A DNA stretch of 64,000 nt from Desulforhabdus amnigena (GCF_027925305.1 NZ_BSDR01000001.1:1949001-2013000), one strand, 5' to 3'; positions 38,057 through 47,328 are shown, counted from the first letter of the stretch. A program made the numbers and translations. The notes: generated by a model not told the origin, from the sequence alone.

Positions 38057-40228
38057 TTGAAAAACTACCACTACTGTTACCCTTTGGCCAAGGTTTCTCC
38101 CACAAGCATTTTCCCTATAATCCGTAGGGCCACACAGGACGGGAACCAGCAAAAAAATGACAAAGAAGAATATCGGGCCTTATTCCAAGAATTTGTGGAG
38201 GCCCTGGGGCAACTGAAACACCGGGAAGAAAACCTGGAACTGTGGCTGGAACACTTTGACAGTCTTCTCATGATTTTTGCCTCTCATGTGCCGGCAGCCC
38301 GAGCGGGTCATGTCATCCCGGACGTCTCTCTCTACGATCACCTGCGATCCACTAGTGCGCTGGCTACGGCGCTCTACCTGTACCATTTAGCGAAAGGTAA
38401 CATGGAAATCGCCTCCATTCGAGACGAAGAACCCAAAAAATTTCTACTCATCGCTGGAGATTTCTACGGAATCCAAAACTTCATTTTTGCCGACAGTGGT
38501 GAAGCAGGAAGCCATCGATCTAAAATTCTCCGTGGCCGATCCTTTGCTGTATCGCTTTTTTCCGAATTGGCGGCGGACATGGTATGCCGTGAGGTCGGTA
38601 TGCCGACTACTGCGATGGTATTCAACGCTGCCGGCAAGTTTGTTCTCCTGGCACCCAATTTGGACTCTGTGCGCCGGGCAGTAGACAGGGTCGAAAGCAG
38701 GGTCAATGACTGGCTGATAAAGGTATCCCTGGGTGAAAGCGCTCTCGGGATGATTGGGGTGGAAGCTTCTGCAGGGGATTTTGTTGGGGGCCGGTTTGCC
38801 GAACTTTGGGAGCGTCTGGGCAGTAGCATGGAGGAACGGAAATTCCGTAAGGTGGATATGGACCGTTATGGGGGAGTGGTTGATGGCTACCTGGATGCAT
38901 TCAACAATGATCTGGCCCGTCCTTTGTGTCCCTTTTGCGGGAAACGGCCGAGTCATCCCTCTGCTGAAAATTCGCCACTCATTGGGGGCGACGGGTCTGC
39001 CTGCGCCATCTGCCGGGATCATATCTTCCTCGGAACACATCTGGTCAAAAAGGCACGCCTGGCCGTTACCACCCCTGGTGCTTCTTTGAAATCCGGCACC
39101 TTGAAGTTGTTGGAACCCGTATACGGCGCATATCAGGTATGCTTCGTGGATGGGGGATTGAACGATCTAGCGCGTCGGGGGCAGCTCCTCAAATACTGGG
39201 ATATCTCTTGTGATCCCTCCGGGGATGTGGCCAAGGATGTCACTGCCCGGTTCATCAATGGTTACGTGCCGGTGTATACCGATAGGGACCGCTATGATGA
39301 TCGTTTCCTGGCAGGACGGCGCAGCGAAAAGAAAAAGGAAGAACTCATCGAACAGATGGAACCGGGAATCCCCAAGACTTTTGCTCACCTAGCCTGCAAA
39401 GCCCTGCGCATGCCGGAAATCCAGGATGATGGCTATACAGGGGTAGAAGCTCTGGGCGTACTCAAAGCGGACGTGGACCAGTTGGGACTACTCATGGCCT
39501 GCGGCATCAAGGAAGAACATTACACCCTCTCGCGATTGGCCACTCTGAGCCGCCAGTTGCACTGGTATTTTGCCGTATATCTCCCTTATCTCTTGGCCAC
39601 AGATGAACGATTCCAGGATGTTTACACGGTATTTGCCGGTGGTGATGACCTTTTTCTTATAGGACCCTGGAACCGGATGATTACGCTGGCGGAGGTATTG
39701 AGATCGACTTTCGAGGAGTACACCTGTAGTAATCCCGAAATTCACTTTTCCGCAGGGATTACCCTGCACAAACCACACACCCCTCTGGATCGGTTGGCGG
39801 AGAAATCGGAAGAGGCTTTGAAGCAGGCCAAGGATGGGCGCAATCGGATCACGCTTTTCGGTGAAACAGCGGAGTGGAAAGATTTTTTGGCACTCCAGAC
39901 TATCAAGGAAACTCTTATCCGTTGGAAAGCCGAGGGACTGGTCAACAATGCCATGCTCTATCGGCTCAATGATTTCATCCGCATGATCGAAGGCGAACAA
40001 CGCATCCGCAAACAAAAAGAAATTGCCGTCAGAGAGATGGAATGTCTGAAATGGTATGCGCTGTTCCACTACATGGCGGAACGCAACGTGGGCAGAGGGC
40101 TCCAGAAAGAAGAAAAAAAGAGGGCACTCGAGGAATTTTCCCAGTGCATGGTCTGGTTGAAAGACTATGGGGCCACGTTCAAGATGGCTCTGTGGGATGT
40201 TCTCTATCATCAAAGGAGGGTTGGCTGA
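38057..40228 (+). CDS. cas10: Cas10/Csm1 Palm part (cyclic oligoadenylate synthase) lacking the HD domain
   Basis: 723 residues from TTG 38057. Contents: first Palm-like domain, a zinc ribbon (CPFCG near 291-295 with CAIC about 20 residues on), the second Palm with FAGGDDLFLIGPW (Gly528-Gly529-Asp530-Asp531) that makes cyclic oligoadenylate, and the helical C-terminal domain. KNYHYCYPLAKVSPTSIFP at the start is the normal sequence that follows the HD domain, so nothing but the HD part is missing. The start is odd: GGGAGG lies about 18 bases upstream, too far for ordinary use. The TTG overlaps TGA (TTGA), which is the stop reached by the HD frame once the element is removed. Confidence 0.93.
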   Translation: MKNYHYCYPLAKVSPTSIFPIIRRATQDGNQQKNDKEEYRALFQEFVEALGQLKHREENLELWLEHFDSLLMIFASHVPAARAGHVIPDVSLYDHLRSTSALATALYLYHLAKGNMEIASIRDEEPKKFLLIAGDFYGIQNFIFADSGEAGSHRSKILRGRSFAVSLFSELAADMVCREVGMPTTAMVFNAAGKFVLLAPNLDSVRRAVDRVESRVNDWLIKVSLGESALGMIGVEASAGDFVGGRFAELWERLGSSMEERKFRKVDMDRYGGVVDGYLDAFNNDLARPLCPFCGKRPSHPSAENSPLIGGDGSACAICRDHIFLGTHLVKKARLAVTTPGASLKSGTLKLLEPVYGAYQVCFVDGGLNDLARRGQLLKYWDISCDPSGDVAKDVTARFINGYVPVYTDRDRYDDRFLAGRRSEKKKEELIEQMEPGIPKTFAHLACKALRMPEIQDDGYTGVEALGVLKADVDQLGLLMACGIKEEHYTLSRLATLSRQLHWYFAVYLPYLLATDERFQDVYTVFAGGDDLFLIGPWNRMITLAEVLRSTFEEYTCSNPEIHFSAGITLHKPHTPLDRLAEKSEEALKQAKDGRNRITLFGETAEWKDFLALQTIKETLIRWKAEGLVNNAMLYRLNDFIRMIEGEQRIRKQKEIAVREMECLKWYALFHYMAERNVGRGLQKEEKKRALEEFSQCMVWLKDYGATFKMALWDVLYHQRRVG

Positions 40229-40229
40229 A

Positions 40230-40625
40230 ATGAAGGATTACAGTTTCTACAAGGATCCGGCTAAACGCACAGTGAAACCTGAACTTTTTTCCAATATGGC
40301 AGAAGGCCTGGCAAAGTGCATTGATCAGGCTGATCCCAAAAAGAATAAGCGGACACAAATCAGAAAGTTCTACGATGAAGTGGTGCGGCTCAATGCTCAG
40401 GCGCGAAGCTATCCCCAGGACTGGGACAAAATTCTTCCTCTCGTAAACATGATCATCGCCAAAGCGGCCTATGCCGAAGGACGGAAACTGGTCACAAACG
40501 ATTTCGTCGAATTTTTGAAGGAATCTATTCGTCAGGTGCAAAATGCAGAAGACCTGGATGTGTTTGCCAATCTGTTCGAGGCCTTCATGGGATTTTACAA
40601 AAAATACCGTCCGTCGGACAACTGA
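40230..40625 (+). CDS. csm2: Type III-A small subunit Csm2
   Basis: Small alpha-helical subunit of 131 residues lining the Csm complex along the crRNA. KRTQIRKFYDEVVRLNAQ is the typical Csm2 helix, followed by KILPLVNMIIAKAAYAEGRKLV and a FLKESIRQVQNAEDLDVFANLFEAF helix. ATG 40230 has GGAGGG upstream and sits one base after the cas10 stop. The frame is open further upstream into cas10 but without homology. Confidence 0.92.
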   Translation: MKDYSFYKDPAKRTVKPELFSNMAEGLAKCIDQADPKKNKRTQIRKFYDEVVRLNAQARSYPQDWDKILPLVNMIIAKAAYAEGRKLVTNDFVEFLKESIRQVQNAEDLDVFANLFEAFMGFYKKYRPSDN

Positions 40626-40644
40626 TGCAAAGGGGACCATTACC

Positions 40645-41364
40645 ATGCAACTTTTGAATATCTTGAACATCAAGGGAACCATTACGCTAAAGAGCGGCCT
40701 TCACATCGGGGCTGGAGATGTGGAAATGCATATCGGTGGTACAGACAACCCCATCATTAAACATCCTAATACCCAGGAACCTTATATTCCCGGCTCTTCC
40801 ATCAAAGGCAAGGTGCGTTCGCTACTGGAATTGAAAAGCGGACTGGTAGTCAAAACGGACGGCAACCCATTGAGTGCTAGGTTGTTGAAAGGATTGAAAG
40901 GCGAAGAGCGACAGGAGTGCGAGACCATTCTCAAGTTGTTCGGGAGCAGTGGGGCCGATGGAGAGGCCGTGGCGGAATTGGGTCCCAGCCGGGTGTCCTT
41001 CGCCGATTGCCCTATCACCAAGAACTGGCAAGAGAAGGTACGACAGAGTCGGTGGAGCCTCACGGAAGTGAAATCCGAAAACAGTATAAACCGCATCAAG
41101 GGTACTGCCGAAAACCCTCGTTTTACTGAACGGGTGCCGTCGGATACGGAATTCGCTTTTTCCGTGTGTTTGAAGGTTCTCAAACCAGAGGAGGAACAAC
41201 CATTGTTGGAAGCACTCCTCCAGGGTCTGAAGCTCCTGGAGTTGGATGCCCTCGGAGGCAGCGGCAGCCGTGGCTATGGCAAAGTGCAGTTTCGTTTCGA
41301 AGATGAAAGCATCCAAAAGCGCTTTGAAAGCATCGACCTCTTTTCCAGGGGAGGAAAACTTTGA
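40645..41364 (+). CDS. csm3: Type III-A RNA-cleaving backbone subunit Csm3
   Basis: Cas7-fold backbone protein of 239 residues that cuts target RNA at 6-nt steps. SGLHIGAGDVEMHIGGTDNP contains the catalytic Asp (Asp34), equivalent to Asp32 of the Staphylococcus protein; YIPGSSIKGKVRSLLE and the final GGSGSRGYGKVQF are RAMP signatures. So RNA cleavage looks intact. ATG 40645 is inside a longer frame and marks the start of homology. Its stop TGA overlaps the TTG start of csm4. Confidence 0.94.
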   Translation: MQLLNILNIKGTITLKSGLHIGAGDVEMHIGGTDNPIIKHPNTQEPYIPGSSIKGKVRSLLELKSGLVVKTDGNPLSARLLKGLKGEERQECETILKLFGSSGADGEAVAELGPSRVSFADCPITKNWQEKVRQSRWSLTEVKSENSINRIKGTAENPRFTERVPSDTEFAFSVCLKVLKPEEEQPLLEALLQGLKLLELDALGGSGSRGYGKVQFRFEDESIQKRFESIDLFSRGGKL

Positions 41365-42380
41365 AGCTTTATGCCATCAGTCTTGAACCGATTTCGGGGT
41401 TTGGAACTCCCCTGAAGGGAGACACCCTGTTCGGGCACTTTTGCTGGCAGGCAGCTTATGATTCCAAACTCCTCAATGGCGGACTCGATAAATGGATCGA
41501 CTGCTACGGAAAAAAACCCTGCGTCGTCTTTTCCTCGGCAATGCCATATTTTTCCGGGCAATCCACTCCCTATGCCGTAAAACGACCGGATCTCCCCCGA
41601 TCCTATCTATTCAACAAGCTGAAGGAGAAACCAAACAAGCGTGAACAAATAAGCGCCCGCAAAGAAGACAGCAAAAAAAAGTGGATGCTCCTGGAGAAAT
41701 CATTGACCATAAATCTGGACAAGCCTCTATTTCGAACAGACGCCGATCTTGCTGGAATGGTGGCCGGGGAGAATTTATCCGGCAGTTTTCGATGTTCCTT
41801 CGAACAGCCCCACAACACCATCAACCGGTTGACTTTGACCACTGGAGAAGGTGCCTTTGCCCCTTTTGCAGAAACCGTGCATTTTTATATGCCGGAAACA
41901 GAGCTGGCTCTCTTTGTACTTGTGGATGAGACAGCTACGGACCTTGAGCGTGTTTGCACGGCTCTCGAACGTATGGGACAGTTCGGCTACGGAAAGAATG
42001 CCTCCACCGGTTTGGGACGCTTTCGACTGGGATCTCTGCGTGAAGAGGTTTCCTTGCCATCGGGTCAAGCCTTCAATGCCTGCTATGCACTGGCGCCGGT
42101 GGTACCGGAAAGGGGGAGATTCTCAAAAGCCTTTTTCCAACCCTTTGTGCGTTTTGGAAAACACGGCGATGAGCTGGCCCGTTCTCCTCATCCCTTCAAG
42201 AATCCCGTTATCATGGCGGATGAAGGAGCCGTGTTCCTTCCGGCCACCGAAGCAACGGAAGAGGTTTTCCTCAAGCCTTATATCGGCACTGCCGTGAAGA
42301 ACATTTCCAAAGCTTTGAAGTCTTCTGTCGTGCAGGGTTATGCACCCTATGTACCCTTCCATCTGGAGGTAAACTCATGA
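41361..42380 (+). CDS. csm4: Type III-A subunit Csm4 (Cas5-like)
   Basis: Cas5-family RAMP of 339 residues that holds the crRNA 5' tag and contacts Cas10. Opening YAISLEPISGFGTPLKGDTLFGHFCWQ is the standard Csm4 start; LERMGQFGYGKNASTGLGRF is the C-terminal Gly-rich loop. The start is TTG 41361 after GGGGAGGA, overlapping the csm3 stop as TTGA. The end overlaps csm5 as ATGA. Confidence 0.92.
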   Translation: MKLYAISLEPISGFGTPLKGDTLFGHFCWQAAYDSKLLNGGLDKWIDCYGKKPCVVFSSAMPYFSGQSTPYAVKRPDLPRSYLFNKLKEKPNKREQISARKEDSKKKWMLLEKSLTINLDKPLFRTDADLAGMVAGENLSGSFRCSFEQPHNTINRLTLTTGEGAFAPFAETVHFYMPETELALFVLVDETATDLERVCTALERMGQFGYGKNASTGLGRFRLGSLREEVSLPSGQAFNACYALAPVVPERGRFSKAFFQPFVRFGKHGDELARSPHPFKNPVIMADEGAVFLPATEATEEVFLKPYIGTAVKNISKALKSSVVQGYAPYVPFHLEVNS

Positions 42381-43882
42381 CACAACCCATCCGCTATTGC
42401 CTCCAAATCTTGTCCCCTGTCCATGTCGGATGTGATGAAGTCTATGAACCCACGGCCTTTTTCCTGGATGAGGCTTCTCAAACCCTTTGCCCGTTCGACC
42501 CTCTTCGTTTCATTGGAGGGTTGAGCGAAGCCGACCAAAAAAAATTCAGTGAGATCTGTCAGAGGGGAACCATCCCCTCCATCCTGGAACTTTACAAGTT
42601 TGTAAGGGCCAGGGGCAACCCCGACCTGGCCCTGCACAAGGTTTCGGTATGTTCCGGACTTTTGGAGAACTTTCGCAAAACGCTTTCTCTGCCTGCAAAC
42701 AATGTAAAGGCCATTCAGCAGGACTTGAATAATTTCGCTATTCAGCGCACGGCTTTCCTTCCAGCATCTCAACGCCCATATATCCCGGGGTCGGCCATCA
42801 AGGGGGCACTGAGAACGGCCTATCTCAATGGGCGTGCCCAGAAGAAGGGGCGCATTCGGACCTCTCAGGGCAAAGGTGCCGCCCGAGACCTGGAAAAGAG
42901 CCTGCTGGACGGAGGTTCATTTGACACCGATCCTTTCAGGCTCATCAAGGTGTCCGATTTTCATCCCGTGGGCGAAGTCAGAACCCGTATCATTTATGCG
43001 GTCAACCGCAAAAAACAACCTTCAAAACTTAAAGGCTTTGAAGGCCAGGGGCCCTTCCAGATTATGGAAGTCATTCAACCGGGATCGGTCTTCGAAGGAT
43101 GGATCACGGTAGACGAGGGTCCTCCCAGATCCAGAGTGGCTGTGCCATTGAATATGAAAACGGTCTTAGAAAGTGCGACGATTTTCTTCCGCAAGGAGTG
43201 TCAGCGTGAAAACCTGGACCTGGAGAGGATTGGCGCTGCTCAGATCAAAATGAATATTGCCGAACATGGAATCCCTTTGCGCCTGGGCCGCCATTCCGGG
43301 GCGGAATGCGTGACGATCGAAGGCTACCGGGATATCAGGATAAAACTTGGCAACGGAAAATTCAAACAGAGCAATGCCGCAACGACGTTGTGGCTGACGG
43401 GTGATTCCAGCAAGCCCAGGGACAATGGAGGACTCAAGCCTTTTGGCTGGGTTTCCCTTAAAGAAGTAAGCGGAGATGTGTGGAAAAAGCTGGATGCTCT
43501 GGAGGTAGAATATCGGGACAGATTGACCGGGATAAAAGATAAGGCCGAGGTTTCAAAAGATGCACACGCCCACGGTACGGTGTCTGCCACAGAGAAGCCT
43601 CTGCCGGTATCCTCTCGAGAGGCTGTGGAAAAAGTCCATCCCCCTACACCAAGGGTAATAGAGAAACGCCAACCCAGCTCAAAGGACCTCCTTTCACAGG
43701 CGTCCAGTTTCCGATCCAACGACAAGATTACGCTGGAACGCTTGATAAAGGCTCTTGATGCGCTAGAAGATCAATCTTTAGCTCACAAGGTCGCGGAAGT
43801 GATCAAGAACAAGCTGATCCAGGCGGGAACATGGAAAAAGCATCCGCTCAGGGCAGAAATCGAATTTTATCTTGAGGAGTGA
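42377..43882 (+). CDS. csm5: Type III-A subunit Csm5
   Basis: RAMP protein of 501 residues capping the crRNA 3' side. CLQILSPVHVGCDEVYEPTA, the basic YIPGSAIKGALRTAYLNGR and GIPLRLGRHSGAECVTIEGY are typical. The C-terminal roughly 120 residues are extra and low in complexity (TEKPLPVSSREAVEKVHPPT), followed by a small helical piece. Overlaps csm4 and csx20 by 4 bases each, giving tight coupling. Confidence 0.92.
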   Translation: MTQPIRYCLQILSPVHVGCDEVYEPTAFFLDEASQTLCPFDPLRFIGGLSEADQKKFSEICQRGTIPSILELYKFVRARGNPDLALHKVSVCSGLLENFRKTLSLPANNVKAIQQDLNNFAIQRTAFLPASQRPYIPGSAIKGALRTAYLNGRAQKKGRIRTSQGKGAARDLEKSLLDGGSFDTDPFRLIKVSDFHPVGEVRTRIIYAVNRKKQPSKLKGFEGQGPFQIMEVIQPGSVFEGWITVDEGPPRSRVAVPLNMKTVLESATIFFRKECQRENLDLERIGAAQIKMNIAEHGIPLRLGRHSGAECVTIEGYRDIRIKLGNGKFKQSNAATTLWLTGDSSKPRDNGGLKPFGWVSLKEVSGDVWKKLDALEVEYRDRLTGIKDKAEVSKDAHAHGTVSATEKPLPVSSREAVEKVHPPTPRVIEKRQPSSKDLLSQASSFRSNDKITLERLIKALDALEDQSLAHKVAEVIKNKLIQAGTWKKHPLRAEIEFYLEE

Positions 43883-44283
43883 AAATTGCCGTGGTGAAGC
43901 AAATGCTTTTTCTCTTCAACCATCAACCCACTGCAGAACAGATGATGGATGCGGAAAGGACCCTCGAAGTCGGTGACATCATTTATCCACCGGAAGATCT
44001 ACAAGCCCTCTGGGGCCGGATCCCACCGGATATGGCCGCCCTCGAGCCTTTCCTCGAACCGTTTAAAAACTGGCTCCGGAAATCAGCCCATCCGGGAGAC
44101 TTCGTCCTCATCCAGGGAGATTATGGAGCCACTTACCTCATGGTGCGCTTCGCCATGGAACACGGACTCATACCGGTGTATGCCACCACGCAAAGAAAGG
44201 CTGTAGAGGAACCGTTACCTGACGGTTCCATTCGCCTGGTGCATCATTTTGTTCACCAAAGGTTCAGAAAATACGGAGTGTAG
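43879..44283 (+). CDS. csx20: Csx20-family type III accessory protein
   Basis: 134 residues from GTG 43879; GTG 43891, GTG 43894 and ATG 43903 are alternative starts, since family members begin near LFLFNHQPTAEQ. LQALWGRIPPDMAALEPFL, DFVLIQGDYGATYLMVRFA, GLIPVYATTQRKAVEE and HHFVHQRFRKYG match Csx20. These small proteins occur in type III loci with CARF effectors and have been proposed to bind or degrade cyclic oligoadenylate; that activity is not shown by the sequence. It overlaps csm5 (GTGA) and precedes the CARF nuclease by 27 bases. Confidence 0.82.
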   Translation: MKIAVVKQMLFLFNHQPTAEQMMDAERTLEVGDIIYPPEDLQALWGRIPPDMAALEPFLEPFKNWLRKSAHPGDFVLIQGDYGATYLMVRFAMEHGLIPVYATTQRKAVEEPLPDGSIRLVHHFVHQRFRKYGV

Positions 44284-44310
44284 TAAAACTTCTGCAAGGA
44301 GTCCTCCAAG

Positions 44311-45492
44311 ATGAAAAAGTGTTTAGTATGTCTTGTAAGCGATCAGACCATCCCCAATATCACAGTCATCTTGCACTTTGAGCCGGATTTTCTTCTTTTC
44401 GTAACAACTCCACTCATGGAAGGTAAAGGAAAGACTCAGGCTATCTTGAACACGCTGATTCATCGAGGTCATGATTATTTGGAACGGCACGCCAGGGTGG
44501 AAGTACAGGAAGATTCACTTCTAGGCTTTGAATCTGCTGTATCTCGTTGGATCAGTCAGGCCCCGGAAGAATATGACTTTACCGTGAACTTGACGGGAGG
44601 CACCAAGCTCATGTCCATTGCAGCTTACGACCTCTTTTCATCTTTCGGAAGTGAAATGGTCTATGTGCCGATCCCTAGAAACGAATTTCTGACACCCTTT
44701 CCCAAACGGCGCCCCCGGAAACCCACGCCTTTGAAGGCTCGTCTCTCGGTGACCGAATATCTCACTGCGTACGGATTTACCGTCAGTAACGAAGCCCAGC
44801 TGGCTGGATATCGTAAAGAGGCCGAAGCCAGAGAGGTAATGACACGGTTCATCTTTCAGAACTATGAAGCTCTGTTCCCCCTGTTGAAATGGCTGGGAAA
44901 CGAGCTGCGCCCTCTAAAGTCCAATCAAGTCCAAAAGGGTTATGATTTTTCAGGTATTTTTCAAATTTCAACGGATGTTGAGGCGGAATTCTTGAAAAAC
45001 CTCAAATTCGATAAGGATGGCGACCGATTCTGTAAACGTATCTATAAAACAGACTGGACTTACCTGCGGGGTGGATGGCTCGAAGACCGTCTGTATCTGG
45101 CCGTGCGAGAGGCGCTCCCTTCCTCGGCAAATGTGGAACTCAACGTTGTATGTAAAGATCCTAAAGGAAATCAAAACGAATTTGATGTTCTGTTCACCTT
45201 GGACAACGCTTTGTATCTCGTCGAATGCAAATCATTGAGTGCGTCGGAGGGCGGTGGAGAAAAGATAGGAATCCCCGAATTTCTTTACAAACTGGGTGCG
45301 CTTCGCCAGAGTTTCGGACTCACACCGAGAGCCTACCTCGCAACCACGGCGGATAGCATCCTGGACAAGAGCGGACAGGTCAAATCGCACTTGATTGAAC
45401 GAGCAGGGCAGTTTAGCACCAAGCTCATACCTCTTCTGGTCATGAAGGACATAGAGGGGTTTTTCCGTAATGAATTCAGTGCGAAAAGTTAA
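44311..45492 (+). CDS. Card1/Can2-type CARF nuclease (DUF1887)
   Basis: 393 residues. Residues 1 to about 150 form a CARF domain (KKCLVCLVSDQTIPNI at the first strand, TVNLTGGTKLMS as the ligand loop) expected to bind cyclic tetra-adenylate. The C-terminal half is a PD-(D/E)xK nuclease: Glu290 and Asp292 in NEFDVLF, then Glu305 and Lys307 in YLVECKS. Relatives Card1 and Can2 cut single-stranded nucleic acid, or nick DNA, when activated. It lies straight after csx20, so signal effector and possible signal control are paired. Confidence 0.9.
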   Translation: MKKCLVCLVSDQTIPNITVILHFEPDFLLFVTTPLMEGKGKTQAILNTLIHRGHDYLERHARVEVQEDSLLGFESAVSRWISQAPEEYDFTVNLTGGTKLMSIAAYDLFSSFGSEMVYVPIPRNEFLTPFPKRRPRKPTPLKARLSVTEYLTAYGFTVSNEAQLAGYRKEAEAREVMTRFIFQNYEALFPLLKWLGNELRPLKSNQVQKGYDFSGIFQISTDVEAEFLKNLKFDKDGDRFCKRIYKTDWTYLRGGWLEDRLYLAVREALPSSANVELNVVCKDPKGNQNEFDVLFTLDNALYLVECKSLSASEGGGEKIGIPEFLYKLGALRQSFGLTPRAYLATTADSILDKSGQVKSHLIERAGQFSTKLIPLLVMKDIEGFFRNEFSAKS

Positions 45493-45552
45493 GATGTCAA
45501 GGTAGAGTTTCATAATCAACCAAGATTATCGACTATGAGAGGTGACTGATCA

Positions 45553-47328
45553 GTGCACACCAAAATCACCGAGGTGCTTTTGCCAACAGACACCCTGCTC
45601 CAAAAAGCCCGAACATCTCTCGATTCCGGCAATGAATCCCAGGCGCGGGACTGCGCTCAACGGGCTGCAAGCCAGGAATACTGTTCTGCCAAGCTCTGTA
45701 CGGCCTGGGCCGAGATCTGCGAGGAACTGGGAATGGCCCGGCTCGCCCGGGAATTTTATGAGAAGACTCTCCGCCTGAGTCCCAATCATGCGGGGGCACT
45801 CTACGGCTTGGCGGCGCTTCTCGCCGAAGGCGGGCATGTGGAGAAGTCCGTCCGGCACCTGAAAAAACTCCTGAAACTCGATCCCTCTCACGTCAAAGGC
45901 AAGGCCCTTCTTGCGGAACATTATCAGGCTATGGGGCTCCCCGGGCAGGCGGCCGCCCTGAAACCAGCCTCCGCAACCCAGGAAGCCCCCTCGCCTCTGC
46001 GTTCCTTCAAGCCATCGGTGAGCCGCGCGGACACAGAGCGGCTTTTGAAGCTCTTTGCAGGCCGCGAGCAGGGCTTTGCGCTCCAGGAGATTCATCCCAC
46101 AACGGGTGAAAGCAGTTATGTGTTTCAAGCGGGAAGCCTCACTCATGAAACCATTGCGGCCCATATCCTGGGGGACTTGAATCTTGGAATTTATTCCCTT
46201 CGCTCCGACAACACCGTCTGTCATGCAGCCGTCCTGGTGCACGTTTCCGGGGCCATGATGGAAGCCGCCCGGAGAAATGCCTCTACCGTGGCCCTATTCG
46301 GAGAAAAACTGCATCGGCACCTGGTCCTTCTGGTTCGCCATGCCGTTCAGTTGGGTTTGCCCGCCTATGTGGAGGCGACGGGTTCGGTGCAGGGCCGCCT
46401 CTGGTTCTTTTTTGACGGATTTCTGCACTTCCTCAAGGTCAAACGGTTTCTAAAGGATTTTCTGGAGCATGCACCCGAACCGGAAACTCCCCTCGTGGTC
46501 GAACCGCTCCTTCCCACACAGCCAGTCGGCATCGGCTGGGAGGAACAGGCCATCCCGATGCCCCTGGGACTGGATCGGGCCACTTTGCAACGCTCCTTTT
46601 TCCTGGACCGGGAAGGAAAGGTGGAAGGGGAACAACTCAAGCTCCTGCACCGCATCCGCCGGATTCCTCTAAATTCCCTGCATGCTTCCCGGCTTCATTG
46701 CGACGGACGCCAGGAAAGGGTTGCTGTGTGGGAAGGCCGGCGCCACGCTTCCTTCAAGCGGATCCTGGAAAGTTGTTCGATCCTCAACGAACTGGTGCGC
46801 AAAGCTGTTTCCGGGCGCATACTGCGCCGGGAAGAAAAAGTGGTTCTCTTCTACACATTGGGCTGGTTGGAGCAGGGAGCAGAGATCCTGCACGAGTGTC
46901 TCCAGGCCTGTCCCGACTACCAGTACGAGAGTGTCCAGCGCCAGGCGGCCCGCCTCAAGGGCCATCCCATGAGCTGCGTCAAGATCCGGGAGTTGATACC
47001 TGAAGTCACCTCCGTGCTCGACTGCAATTGCAGCTTCGACCTGCGTGGGGGTAAGTACCCTTCACCCCTTTTGCACGTGCACCCGCACATGGTCCCTGCG
47101 GCGGAAACCTTTGTCGTTCCTGAAGATTTGTCCCTGCGAGAAGCTGGAAGGCGGTATGTGGCTTTGCGTCTCCACCTCCAGGAGTCGGAAAAGGCTCTCC
47201 TGAGGTTGGAAAGGATATTGGAAAAAGGCTTCACGCGAAAAAAGCTCTCTTCCCTGCGGGTGGATCAGTTCAATCTTCTGCGGGTGGAGGAGGAAAATGG
47301 TGTGACCTGGAAAATGGAGCGTGCGTGA
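45553..47328 (+). CDS. CRISPR-associated primase-polymerase homologue with degenerate active site
   Basis: 591 residues from GTG 45553 (GAGAGGTG upstream). Residues 20-135 are TPR-like helices; 165-355 an archaeo-eukaryotic primase fold (REQGFALQEIHP, HILGDLNLGIYSLRSDNTV, AYVEATGSVQGRLWFFF, IPMPLGLDRATLQRSFFLD); 395-510 a PriL-like domain with four Cys (Cys408, Cys475, Cys491, Cys493) for an Fe-S cluster, ending YPSPLLHVHPH. In active relatives the strand after DNTV ends in Asp-x-Asp; here it is VLVHVS (His230, Ser232). The second-motif His before LW is Arg282. So it looks unable to polymerise. It overlaps cas1, tying it to adaptation. Confidence 0.8.
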   Translation: MHTKITEVLLPTDTLLQKARTSLDSGNESQARDCAQRAASQEYCSAKLCTAWAEICEELGMARLAREFYEKTLRLSPNHAGALYGLAALLAEGGHVEKSVRHLKKLLKLDPSHVKGKALLAEHYQAMGLPGQAAALKPASATQEAPSPLRSFKPSVSRADTERLLKLFAGREQGFALQEIHPTTGESSYVFQAGSLTHETIAAHILGDLNLGIYSLRSDNTVCHAAVLVHVSGAMMEAARRNASTVALFGEKLHRHLVLLVRHAVQLGLPAYVEATGSVQGRLWFFFDGFLHFLKVKRFLKDFLEHAPEPETPLVVEPLLPTQPVGIGWEEQAIPMPLGLDRATLQRSFFLDREGKVEGEQLKLLHRIRRIPLNSLHASRLHCDGRQERVAVWEGRRHASFKRILESCSILNELVRKAVSGRILRREEKVVLFYTLGWLEQGAEILHECLQACPDYQYESVQRQAARLKGHPMSCVKIRELIPEVTSVLDCNCSFDLRGGKYPSPLLHVHPHMVPAAETFVVPEDLSLREAGRRYVALRLHLQESEKALLRLERILEKGFTRKKLSSLRVDQFNLLRVEEENGVTWKMERA

